In this document: piece by piece, positions 52,617 to 63,581 of the stretch | Position numbering within the stretch: the stretch's first letter is position 1 | How the letters are laid out: each line of letters starts with the position of its first letter | Source of the DNA: Clitoria ternatea | Lineage: Eukaryota > Streptophyta > Magnoliopsida > Fabales > Fabaceae | Direction of reading: 5' to 3' | DNA: 64,000 nt | Assembly: GCA_037962975.1 (NCBI GenBank) | Contig: CM075676.1 | Coordinates: forward strand, 23,679,001-23,743,000 | The notes under the pieces: generated by a model | The model's database searches: none | What the model was told of the DNA's origin: nothing | The model's input: only the letters and a program-made list of their open reading frames with translations | Position numbers and translations under genes: made by a program

Positions 52617-53621
52617 ATGGCCGGAGAGACTAGTTCTGGGGGAAGAGATGATTTCTTCTCTAGATTTACTCAGCTGATGAGTAGGACTGAGTCCGGTCCC
52701 ACTCTGGATAAATTCCTGAAAAGGAATCCTCCAACTTACAAAGGGGGACATGACTACGATGGGGCATATATCTGGATTAGGGATATTGAACAGGTTTTTG
52801 AATATTTTGAGTGCTCTGAAGAGCAAAAGGTTTTATTTGCTACTTACCAACTAAAAGACGAGGCTAGAGTATGGTGGTCCCGTATGAAGGTGCAGATGAA
52901 CGCAGCTAATGAGCCGTTGGTATGGGCGAATTTTCGAAGGAGGTTCCTTGTTAAATACTTCCCGGACAACTACAAAATCCGGAAAGAAATGGAATTCCTG
53001 AAGTTAGAACAAGACCGGATGTCTGTAGCTGAGTACACCAGCAAATTTGACGAACTGTGTGATTTTTACCACCCTTTCTCGTTAGAAGGGACTGAAGACA
53101 GCAAGTGTGCCAAATACGAAGCTGGACTACGGATTGAGCTCCGTAGTGTAATCGTACCGATGGAGATTAGGGACTATCCGACCTTGGTGAACAAAGCAAG
53201 ACTGACTGAAGAAGTACAGTTACAACGGATGTCCCAGCCGAAAGATAAAAAGCCACTGAAGGCAAAAGGATTCAGCTTTAAGAGGATGGGTCAATTCTTC
53301 CGAGGTGGCAAATCCTCTGCTACCTCCTCATCCTCCTCTGGCCGGGGTTCCACTGGTCGATCGGGTAATCCCCCTGGGAATCGTACATGCTACAATTGTG
53401 GTCAGGAAGGACACATTGCCAAACATTGCCAAGCTAATCAGATTGTGTGCTTCCAGTGCGGACGACCAGGGCACCTCAGGCCCGATTGTCCTCAGAGGCA
53501 GCAGCAGGGCAGGACGGATAACCGAACTAACGCTTCTGGGACCTGGGGTTCTAACTTCTCGAGAGGAGGTCGGAATGGAGCTGGTAGAGGGAACCCACAA
53601 GCGGGAAGATATGACGCTTAA
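52617..53621 (+). CDS. gag: Tekay gag
   Basis: The capsid-nucleocapsid protein is 334 codons. The ATG follows the acceptor-like TTGTAG by ten bases. The Retrotrans_gag core (about residues 65-170) shows LKDEARVWWSRMK, ANFRRRFLVKYFP and MSVAEYTSKFDEL. After a basic and Ser/Gly-rich linker there are two CCHC zinc knuckles at about 258-292: CYNCGQEGHIAKHC and CFQCGRPGHLRPDC. It ends at TAA (53619-53621). The frame is open again directly after that, so this may be a nonsense mutation in a gag-pol fusion. Confidence 0.92.
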   Translation: MAGETSSGGRDDFFSRFTQLMSRTESGPTLDKFLKRNPPTYKGGHDYDGAYIWIRDIEQVFEYFECSEEQKVLFATYQLKDEARVWWSRMKVQMNAANEPLVWANFRRRFLVKYFPDNYKIRKEMEFLKLEQDRMSVAEYTSKFDELCDFYHPFSLEGTEDSKCAKYEAGLRIELRSVIVPMEIRDYPTLVNKARLTEEVQLQRMSQPKDKKPLKAKGFSFKRMGQFFRGGKSSATSSSSSGRGSTGRSGNPPGNRTCYNCGQEGHIAKHCQANQIVCFQCGRPGHLRPDCPQRQQQGRTDNRTNASGTWGSNFSRGGRNGAGRGNPQAGRYDA

Positions 53622-56600
53622 TCTAATGATGCCCAGAACGCCATGACTGGGCGTGTATTCGCATTTGATGCTTCAGAGGCTACGAGGAATGACAATCTGG
53701 TACAGGGCAAGTGCCTCATCTGTGGTTATCTGGTTGATGTGATTTATGATTCAGGTGCCACCCATTCCTTTATTTCGGAAAGTTGTGTACGACGGCTTGG
53801 TCTGCCAATCAGTTTAATGGAGAACGCTCTTATTGTTTCCACTCCAACTGGTTCTACTTTCCGTGCAACTACAGCGTGTAGGGAACTGCCGATGCAAATA
53901 GAAGCCTGTACTTTTCGAGTAAATTTTATTTTTATGCCCTTGAAGGACTTAGACGTTATTCTAGGTCTTGATTGGCTTGCTGCTAATCATGTGTTGGTCG
54001 ACTGTTATCGGAAGAATATTGTTTTCTCCCAGGAACTTGACGTGAAGAACGGGGTGAGCGATGTCTTAACCACGTATGTTGTTTTATTTGCTTCGGAGGG
54101 TCAGCATAACCTCCTGCTAAGTGATATTCTGATTGTTTGTGAATTCCCTGACGTTTTTCCGGAAGAAATTCCGGAGCTACCTCCTAGTCGAGAGATTGAT
54201 TTCTCTATTGACTTGATTCCCGGGGCAGAACCGGTGTCCCGAGCGCCATATAAAATGTCTTCGGTGGAATTAACCGAAGTGAAGAAACAAGTAAACGAAT
54301 TACTAGAAAAGAGCTTTATCCGACCTAGTGCCTCACCCTGGGGCGCTCCGGTGTTATTAGTAAAGAAGAAGGACGGTAGTATGCGAATGTGCATTGATTA
54401 TCGATAGCTGAACAAACTGACGATCAAAAATAAGTATCCACTACCCCGGATTGACGATTTACTGGACCAGTTGCGAGGCGCCGTTGTGTTCTCTAAGATT
54501 GACTTGAGGTCGGGATACCACCAAATCCGAGTGAGGTCGGAGGATATCCCAAAGACAGCATTCTGGACTCATTATGGGCACTTCGAGTACGTAGTAATGC
54601 CCTTTGGAGTAACGAACGCTCCTGCCATTTTTATGGATTATATGAATCGGACCTTTCAACCGTACTTGGATCAGTTTGTGGTAGTATTCATTGATGATAT
54701 TTTGGTATATTCGAGGTCGGACGGGGAGCATGCTCAACATCTTCGACTTGTTTTACAAGTACTTCGTGAGAAGAAGTTGTACGCTAAACTATCTAAGTGT
54801 GAGTTCTGGAAGAGTAGTGTACAATTCTTGGGGCATGTAATTTCCCAGGAAGGAGTCTCAGTTGATCCGACAAAAATTGAGGCGGTTATGACTTGGGAGA
54901 CACCGAAGTCAGTAACTGAAATCCGGAGTTTCCTTGGATTAGCTGGATACTATCGACGCTTCATTGAGGGGTTTTCTCGGATAGCACTCCCTCTGACTCG
55001 ATTGACAAGGAAAGGAAACCCTTTCGTGTGGTCGGAGAAATGTGAATTAAGTTTCCAAACTTTGAAGCAGTGTTTAACTATTGCGCCCGTGCTTGCACTG
55101 CCCGATGTGACCAAAGAATTTGAAGTATATTGTGATGCATCCAAATTTGGATTGGGTGTGTGTTGATGCAAGCGGATCGAGCAATTGCCTATGCTTCAAG
55201 GCAATTGAGGCCACATGAGGAGAATTACCTGACCCATGACCTGGAACTTGCAGCAGTAGTGTACGCACTGAAGATTTGGCGCCATTACCTGTATGGAGCT
55301 CGCTTTGTAGTATTTAGTGACCATAAGAGTTTAAAGTATTTATTTGATCAAAAGGAGCTAAATATGAGACAGAGGAGATGGATGGAGTATTTGAAGGATT
55401 ATGATTTTGATTTGAAGTATCACCCGGGCAAAGCGAATGTTGTGGCAGATGCGCTAAGCAGGAAGGTACTGCATGTGGCTTACCTAATGGGTAGAGAACA
55501 GGAATTGCTGGAAAGTTTTAGAGATATGAATGTTGGAGTTGTTATGAACGCACCAAATCGAATGATAATCGGAATGTTAAAGATTTCCAACGAATTTCTG
55601 GAGTCGATGGTAGCTGCACAGAAAGACGATAAAGAGTTACTGAAGCTAATTGATACTCAGAACCAAGGCAAAAATGTGGAGATAACTAGGGGTGACGATG
55701 GTATATGGAGATTCAGGAACAGAGTGGTAGTGCCTGCACGTGGAGATTTCAGGCAGGCGGTGTTATCAGAAGCACACAAGAGCTCTCTGAGTATACATCC
55801 GGGAGTAACCAAAATGTATCATGACTTAAGAAAGGAATTTTGGTGGCCAAACATGAAGAAGGCAATAATCGAGTATGTGAAATCCTGTGTGATATGCCAG
55901 AAGTGCAAGGTTGAGCATCAACGACCTCCAGGTTTGCTTCGACCTCCAGATATTCCGATCTGGAAGTGGGAAGGTATCACCATGGACTTCGTGTCCGGAC
56001 TACCCCGCACTCAAACCGGATACAACGCGATTTGGGTGATTGTAGATCGACTAACCAAAAGTGCGCATTTCCTGGCAATAAATATGAAGTGGTCGCTAGA
56101 TCGATTAGCTAAGTTGTACATTGCTGAGATCGTACGACTGCATGGTGTGCCCTCAAGCATTATTTCCGATCGGGATCCCCGATTTACTTCAAGGTTTTGG
56201 AGAAGTTTGCAACAACAACTGGGTACTGAACTCAAACTGAGCTCAGCTTACCATCCCCAAACTGATGGTCAATCAGAACAGACTATACAAACTCTTAAGG
56301 ATATGTTAAGAGCATGTGTGCTGGAGCAGGGTGGATCATGGGAGAAATACTTGCCCTTGGTGGAATTTGCATATAATAATAGTTACCATAGCAGCATTGG
56401 GATGGCTCCATACGAAGCTCTTTATGGTCGGAAATGTCGTACTCCATTATGTTGGAATGAGAACGGCGATGCCTTTCATCTGGGGCCTGAGATGATTCGA
56501 GAGATGAATGAGCAAATTGCTTTAATCCGAGAGAAGATAAAAGTTGCTCAAGATCGGCAAAAGAGCTATTATGACAATCGGCATAGACCCTTTGAATTCC

Positions 56601-57031
56601 AAGTGGGTGATTGGGTGTTCCTAAGAATTTCACCGACTAAGGGTGTAGGTCGAATTTTGAAGAGCCAAAAGCTTAATCCGAAGTACATTGGACCGTACCA
56701 AATCCTAGAACAGATTGGTGAAGTCGCATATCGACTGGATCTTCCCCAATCGTTGACTAACATTCACAACGTGTTCCACGTATCGCAACTTCGAGCCTAC
56801 ATTCCGTGTGATACCATGATTGTACCAAGTGACTCCATTGAAGTGAAGGAGAACTTGACAGTGGAGGCGGTACCAATCGGCATTGAAGAACATCAAACCA
56901 AACGGTTAAGGAACAAGGAGGTACCGCTGGTGAAGGTGAAGTGGCAGAATTTACATTGGATAAACTACACTTGGGAGTTAGAATCCGATATGAAACGAAT
57001 GTACCCTCATCTTTTTCAACCGGAACACTGA
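53622..57031 (+). pseudogene. pol: Tekay pol: protease, RT, RNaseH, integrase, chromodomain-like tail; stop and frameshift
   Basis: The first ATG is at 53643. The aspartic protease shows YDSGATHSFIS (about 53745-53777). RT follows, with WGAPVLLVKKKDGSMRMC, MPFGVTNAP and catalytic FIDD (about 54690). RNaseH starts near FEVYCDASKFGLG (55120) and continues with YASRQLRPHEENY. Integrase has an HHCC finger (H at about 55770 to CVICQKC at about 55905), then the core with TMDFVSGLP, ISDRDPRFTS and DGQSEQT. The C-terminal tail (LRNKEVPLVKVKWQN...WELESDM) is the divergent chromodomain-like module typical of Tekay/Del elements. Breaks: TAG at 54405-54407 within RT, and a one-base frameshift at about 55155-55163 in RNaseH. 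This copy cannot make full pol without suppression. Confidence 0.93.
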
Positions 57032-57065
57032 TTTCGGGGACGAAATCTCCTTTTAGGGGGGTGAG
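57032..57065 (+). other. Polypurine tract and hairpin before the 3' LTR
   Basis: ATTTCGGGGACGAAAT (57031-57046), a 6-bp stem with loop GGGA, is followed by TTTTAGGGGGGTGAG at the LTR border. The layout is the same as at 681-715. Confidence 0.85.
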
Positions 57066-59334
57066 TGTAACATCCCTGATGTTTTAATGAAAATTATGAA
57101 ATGGGAAATGTTAGTGAATGTTTAGAAATTCTATTTAGTATTTATTCTGTCTGAGCCGGTGTCGAGACCGGTCTCAGAAGCGCGGACAGGCAGAGCCGAA
57201 GATCGGATGAGTAAGGAAGAGCGGGCAGGGCTAGGCGGTCTGGTCCAACCGTTGTGAGGAGAGCGCCTCACACGGTGTCATAGCTCGGATCAACCTCATA
57301 CTAACTGAAACAACGGGTGTGTGTGACAAAGAGACGAGAGCGGATGAGGTATCCGATCTCTCAGGTTGTAGCTCGGATTTCCGAGGTATGAACATTAAGT
57401 TAGGACGGCGGGGCCGATATTTATATCGGGCCTATACTCTTGCGAATTATTAGCGGATTATGAATACTTAAACGTTGAGGGAATAAACACGTGTAATTGA
57501 TTTGATAACTATGCAATAGTTAAAATAGTGAAATTGATTAAATTTAGTAAGAATACAAACAAAATAAAGGAAAAGACGATCTTGCCCATGAACTATATAT
57601 ATATAAGGAAATTCTCTTCTTTCCCTCTTCATTATTTTACAAGTTACCTTGCTGTTGGTCTATTCCTCCTCTTTCGTTTTATTCTTCTCTCTTAACGCTG
57701 ATCTGCATGCACTGGAGAGAGACTCCATTTGTGTCTGAACTTCAATTTAACCCCATTCCTGTGATCGAGACTTCAAGGTAATTCCCTTATTTCTTTCATT
57801 CTTTGGCTGATTAGAGCCATGCATGGCTATATTCGTAGCTGTTCTCCACTCCTCTGTGAGTGTGAACCCAAATGTGGTCCATGAACTAAGGACGTTGAAG
57901 TGATGAAGCTGTACTTCATGATCCGTAGGTAATAGGCTAAGCAACGGAAGACTGAGTGAAGGAGTTGAGATTGCAGAACCGGTGCTCAGAGAAAGAGATC
58001 GGCACAGAGAGTAGATCATTGAAGCGTGGAACCAAAGTAAGGGGGGTGTTCGGGTTATAATTAATTAGAATAGGACTCACTTCTTATTCAGGTCTTTGAG
58101 ATAACGTAAACAGACTAAGGAAAAGGTTGCTAAACGTAATTGTGTGTTTATGCTGTGCATGTATGACTGAGTTTATTAATTTGTGGATGATCAGATGTGG
58201 ATGAGTTTATCAGGTATGATCTTGTGAACCTAATGTGAAATGATCAGTGTTATGTGACGTCGGGTTAGCAAGCAGGCTACCCGAGTGATGAGAAATTGAT
58301 ATTATTGTGAGAAAGGTAAACTGTTGAATGATTATGTGGTATGGGATGGCCGACGGTATATGATAGCCCCTCATTTCCGGCTCCCGTGGTTTTCGTGCCC
58401 AGTTAAGCTACCCAGTGGTCAAGTAGGACCCAGTGGTCGAGGTGGAGAGTCAAGCAGGACTCGGTGAACCAAGCAGGGTTCACGGGGTGTCAAGTAGGAC
58501 CCCCAGCTGAAGGCCAATCCTTTAGTATCCGGATACTAGGAGTCAGATTATATGAGAGTCAGTTATGATCATGATGCATGTAACGAATGTGATGTATGTA
58601 ATGAATGTGATGAACGTGAGGAATGTGATGGAATTGCGTAGTTGGTTTAATACAGTTACTACATGAAATACTCCATGTTTTCATATGTATATTTACGGGT
58701 GATGCTTGATGTGTATGTATCAATGTGCATGTATAGTGTTAAATTCTATTCTATATTAATTATTATGCCAAACACTCACCCTTGCATATTTTTTTAGTAA
58801 CCAGAGACAGGGAAGGGGAAGGAGTCATGGAGCCGCGCCAAGGGGGAGAACGGTGCCAGGGTCCAAATGAATTTGAGTGACTCTTTGTAGAGTCTTATGT
58901 GTGTATAAAAACTTCGTATTATAATTATTAGTTGTGTTTAAGTAAGACCGGATCAAATGAAAAATATATTTCAAAAATATATTACTGTTATGTGCATATG
59001 TTTTCATGGTAGCTATGGTAACTCCTTGGGTTCATAGGACCATTTGTTAGAGCGAAGTTTTGGGAGTCCGGTTGCATGTGTTGTATAATCCGATGTGCGA
59101 AAGGTGTTCGTCCAACGAATAGCACCTCGTCTAAGTGAGAGTCCGGAATCTCGCTTAGACGAGTAGGGGCCTCGCTCAAGCGAGACGCCCTGATTTCCCT
59201 TTCTCTCATCCGTTGTGTTCAAATTAAATTGTCTTTCTTTCTAAATATTGATTAATTTTTAAGATAAGGGAGAATTTATCGTAAAAGGTAATTGTTTAAA
59301 TAAAAATAAATGCAAAATAATCTAGGATGTTACA
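57066..59334 (+). repeat. 3' LTR of the Tekay element
   Basis: 2269 bp, near-identical to 50095-52387. It lacks 25 bp just after the donor-like site (position about 57779), which changes the donor from GTGAGT to GTAATT. Most other differences are G/A or C/T. Confidence 0.95.
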
Positions 59335-59339
59335 TGGAC

Positions 59340-60903
59340 TGTAGGATCGAACCGAACTCCAAAATACAACAAGTAAGTGACACCGAACTCTAAATTTCCC
59401 AAAAGCACTTCTCCTGGAAATTCTTCAATCGGTAATTCTTTCTGTTGAAATTCCTTATTCAAAGACTCAGGTCATATTTTATCGAAGCCCGACTCATTAT
59501 TTCTGACTCAGGAATAATTCACTCGGGCATGTCTCTATCTGAGGCGTATTCACCCGAAGCATTTCGTTCGGAAATTCTCCATTCATTACTGCACCATGAA
59601 GGAATCAGAAATATTCCATTCGGTGCCATGTTACACGTAAATTGGAAGTATTTCACCCAGCTATGATATTCGAAAATGCTTCACTCAGTGAAATCGTTGA
59701 AAAGTATTTCCTTTAGGAATTCCCCACGCGGAAATACTTTCCCTTGGAATTCCTTACTCGGAAATGCTTCAAGTTCGATACTATACTGTTAAAATTCTGC
59801 AGTCGGTAATATTTCATTGAAATCCGACTCACGAAGAATCAATCATCACTCTCATTAACCTTACTCGGAAATACTTTTCCTTAGAATTCCTTACTCGGAG
59901 ACACTTCAAATTTATTTCCCGACTCATGAATTCTTTAAGTCGAAAATATTTCACTTCGGAGTTTCAATCAGCAATACTCCACTCGGAAAAATTTGCACTC
60001 AGAAAATTTGAACCCGAATAGAAACTCAAATTGTAAGTCTAAACTCCGAGTGTGGCTGAAGAATCACTTGGAACCTTCCACCCAAGAAGGTTCACTCAGA
60101 AGAATTTCCACTCGGAGCTCTCACTCAGAGGAGTTTCCAGTCGGAATTCTCAATCAGAAGAACTCCCACTCGGAAAAATCACTGGAAATCATCCTTGATG
60201 AAAAATAAGACTCAGTTAAAACGTACATACTTTTACTGAGCAACTTTAGGGGTAATGGAATTTCCCGGATGACATAGCCAAAACCAGCCTCACCCGGAGT
60301 CACTCATTCAGAGTCAGTTGCTCACTCGAAACTGATCACCCAATAATGCTTGGGGACAATATCGAACAACTAACGCGTATTCCGAGTGATGAACACTTAG
60401 TAAAATGTTCTCACAATCATTCCCCCTAAGATTAACATCGCAAGTCGTTCTCATGACAACAACATGTTTCCTAACAACGGCGACCCCCCTATTATGGTAC
60501 TTATAATCGAAAAGCCTAATCATCAAAGATTAAGGTGCGCCCTTTACCAGGCTTATGTATGCCAAACATATGATTTAAGTAAACAATTTCGATACAACAA
60601 AAGATATTCTATCTTTTCTATCAAACTGAGCCTTTGGTCATTTAAGTACCTATACATGAGAACTAAACTTGTTTGCTACTATCCGATGTAATATTTACGC
60701 GTCTACATCCAGATTGGATCATTACATATACAATGATTCTATTGAAATTACTCTCAACGGACAAACGTATAAAGCAAGTTGTATTTTCATTTGATCAAAT
60801 CATGAATTACATTAAAGAATTGATTCAGTAATCCGGAGCTGATCCCGGAACACAACAGATTTGAATCAATAAAAACTACAAGACAAGGAAGGAACTATTT
60901 ATG
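59340..60903 (+). repeat. Tat element 2, 3' zone: end of tandem repeats, then CACTCGGAA motif array
   Basis: 59340-59390 completes the ACCGAAC array. From about 59400 to 60310, CACTCGGAA, ACTCGGAAAT and TTCACTCAGAA variants recur every 15-40 bp, often alternating with GGAATTC. 60310-60903 has no repeat or gene that I recognise and forms the 3' flank of the antisense gene. Confidence 0.7.
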
Positions 60904-63534
60904 TTAGCTTGTCTCTCCGCCCTTTCCTTTGCCCTTATCTCCGGTCTCGCCTCCCCCTTCACCAGCAGCTTTACCTACATCAGCACTTGTTCCTTCACCT
61001 CTAGGCCGCTGGGTGATGGGAGTCAGGAGAGAAGGTCCCATTGACTGACCTGTGGGAAGAGGAGCTAACTTATATATGGTGTTTGGCGGCTCCTCCTGAC
61101 GATCATCAACCAAAGCTACCAGTTTCCCTCCATGAAACTCATAGAACGGATCAATACCGTTCAAATTGAGTTCCACTTTGGGATTCTGGTATTGAATCTG
61201 ACGAACAGCAAGCCCAAAAGATTCCTCGACTGCCTGGCTGCAGATATCCACAGCCTCTTCCACTCGAGTATTTGCAGCAGTCAGATCCGCTTTCAGAACT
61301 TTGACCTCGTCAATCGAACTCGCCAGTTTTAGTAACAACTCCTTCTCCTTACGGGCCCAGTCTTCAACTCCTTGCGAGTAAACGACCTTGGCTTCTTTCA
61401 GTTCCTCTCCCAACTTGGCCGAATACTCCTTCTCCGTACAGAGGCTGGTGTGGAAGTCGGAACTGATTTTCTTCTGATCAAGTGCTTGGGCCTCCAACTC
61501 TTTAAGTAGGTATTTCAGCCTGGCGATTTCTTTATCTTTTTGCTCCCCTTCCTCTTTGGAAGCCTTCAACTTATTCTCCAGTCGGAGGATGCTTGCCTTA
61601 TCCCTAGCTGCAGCAACGTTAAGGTCATTAACTTTACCTATTAACTTGCTGAGTCTTTCGTTATCCTCCGACAGTCTCCGAACCGACTTCAGGAGACCGA
61701 ACAGTTCTGCTAACTACCACTATCCGGTGTCATAAGCTTTTGTTACTTCTTCAGGCTCTAAAGTCTTCAGCTTATACGGAGAATCAGGGATGCATTGAGG
61801 CACTGGACCCTCATACACCAGGTATGGGGCAAGATTGGAGTTCCCTGGAGGAGGACAGGAAACCTTGGGCGCAAAGTAAGAACTTATTGGCTTGGCGCTA
61901 AAGGTAATCACATTGCTGGGGGCAGTCGTTGTTGTCTTTTCAATCCCCTTTCCTTTAGAGGCCCCAGGATCAACTGCCCCTTCGGAAGTCTTTCATTTTT
62001 TGGGAGAGGGTTGAGGCTCCGTTTTCTTAGAAGAGTCATGTTCTGCTTTCGTCCTCTTCTTTCCGGCCTTTGGTTTTTTGGGGGAGGGCTGAGTTTCCGG
62101 TATATTAGATCCGCCCTCCAATAAAGGAATATCGTCACCAGCAGACGAAGTAAGTATGATGGTCTCGACAGTAGCCTTCTTAGAATTCCGCTTTAGCTGA
62201 ATATTGTTTTCAGCCGCGACGGATTTCCCTCCAGCTTTGAGGCCCTTCAATTTATCCATCTCTGGTGACTCATCTCCAATTTCAACTGCATAATCAAATA
62301 AAAAGACCATCAATGACAGAAGATATCGGGACATAAAAAGAAAGAACATATAAAATGACAGGAAATTACGCAAGTATTCCTCGCGGGTAGTTTTCGACCC
62401 TAGCAGACGCCTACAAGAGAAAAACTTATGCGAGGCGGTGTATGATTGAAGTGCAGAAAGAACGGAGACCGATGTTGGGGTTAACTCATCCTCATCGGTG
62501 TAATAAGCCTGGGACGTCAACAAAAAGTGTTCGTGAGTCCAGGCCACGGGAAACTCTTGAATCCCGTCTTTATTCAGCCAAAAAATTGGATCATCGGGCT
62601 TCACACGAATCCTGATGAAATAAGATTTGAAGGAACATCCATCAACTTTGGCAGAGTCAGTGTAGGATTCGAAGTTGATGATCTTGGAGAGAGTCCGGAG
62701 GGTTATCAGACTTACTCCTCCCTTCTCCCTATTGGCACGACGGACCACCTGCGTGAAATAAAAGAGCATGGCCACCGTCGGTGTGAAATTGAAGTGCTCC
62801 CCAAGCACTTCAAGAGAACGGATCAAACCCCATCCGTTGGGGTGAAGCTGTGAGGGGGCACAGTCTAAAAACCTCAAGACCCCCATTTGAAACTTGGTGA
62901 GAGGAAAGCGAACGCCTAAGTTCAGGAAGAGGAAGTCATACATATATATCGACCTCTCATCCGGTGTATGACATATCCGTTCTGAGGGTAGAGGAGCCAA
63001 CACCATGAAACGCTCCTTATACTTTTCCTTTTTGAAGACACTGAAGTGAGGCTCCAACCTTGCTCCGTCCTCCCGAGCGTGTATGGACGGTATGGCGCGA
63101 AATTCATCCGCCACCCAGCTGTATGGACGCATCTGCTGGAACTTCACCCAGTCAATCCGGTGTGCAACTACATTACACAGTCCAGAAGCTGTCTTCACAA
63201 TATATTGTCGAGATGGTGCGCCGCTGGCAGAGGTACTCTCTCCAGTCATCTTCTTTACAGCTAACTTAAACGCCTTTACGCTGCGATAAAAACTAACATC
63301 ATCAGAGAGGTACAAATCAGCGCTCCCCTCACTCTCGCTAGAAGAGGATTCTGAGGAGGGTATTATCATCCTTCGCCTCGAGTAGGGTGACGTCTCCCTC
63401 TCTGAATGAAGTGGATTTAAGTGGACGATCACAGGGATCCTCCCACCATGACTCGGGGAAATGCGAGACAACACTCTCCCTCTTCTTCCCCTACGGCCAA
63501 CGTGGCTCAAGCTAGTAAAGCCTCTCCCAGACAT
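60904..63534 (-). pseudogene. Antisense gene of Tat element 2 (putative gypsy-type transposon protein), best copy
   Basis: An ATG at 63534 opens a single frame that reaches the natural stop at 60904, 877 codons, broken only by TGA at 61995-61993 and two TAGs at 61722-61720 and 61716-61714. Layout: a Gly/Arg/Ser-rich start; a serine and acidic patch; the conserved globular region (about residues 125-385) with FPLTKFQMGVLRFLDCAPSQ and ALQSYTA; a hydrophobic in-frame segment that looks like an 84-bp intron (62369-62286); a lysine/proline-rich middle; a long coiled coil (about 620-770); then FYEFHGGKLVAL and a Gly/Lys tail. The family corresponds to Pfam's putative gypsy type transposon domain. 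Function is unknown; a structural or nucleic-acid-binding role is only a guess. The promoter region is cut off by the LTR inserted at 63582. Confidence 0.8.
62286..62369 (-). other. Candidate 84-bp in-frame intron in the antisense gene
   Basis: On the minus strand the segment starts GTAATTTCC and ends TTATGCAG. It is T-rich and translates to a hydrophobic run out of keeping with its charged surroundings. It is 28 codons long without a stop, so it could also be retained. The copies at 5842-5749 and near 23647 are interrupted at the same place by T-rich non-conserved DNA. Confidence 0.5.
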
Positions 63535-63581
63535 TTAGAAAAGCTAGAAGAAAAAAACGAGAAGACGAAAGAGAGGTTACC

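Larger units (their letters stand above)
50095..59334 (+). mobile_element. Complete Tekay/Del-type Ty3/gypsy retrotransposon (9.24 kb), coding-defective
   Basis: Two LTRs (50095-52387 and 57066-59334), a primer-binding site, gag, pol with C-terminal chromodomain-like tail and a polypurine tract are all present. The flanks are perfect target duplications TGGAC (50090-50094 and 59335-59339). The LTRs differ by about 20 substitutions by eye, mostly transitions, and one 25-bp deletion, so insertion is recent. Gag-pol nonetheless carries two in-frame stops and one frameshift. It lies inside the 3' zone of Tat element 2. Confidence 0.95.
38436..63581 (+). mobile_element. Tat-lineage Ty3/gypsy retrotransposon 2, with nested insertions, right end outside window
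   Basis: Order on the + strand: 5' LTR (38436-39175), primer-binding site, gag, protease-RT-RNaseH, a second archaeal-type RNaseH, integrase (to 44709), a repetitive 3' zone, and an antisense gene (60904-63534). The dual RNaseH and the antisense gene after pol place it in the Tat lineage. Removing 45282-49948 and 50095-59334 with one copy each of their target duplications reconnects the 3' zone. A third insertion starts at 63582. The polypurine tract and 3' LTR should lie beyond 64000. Confidence 0.88.
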
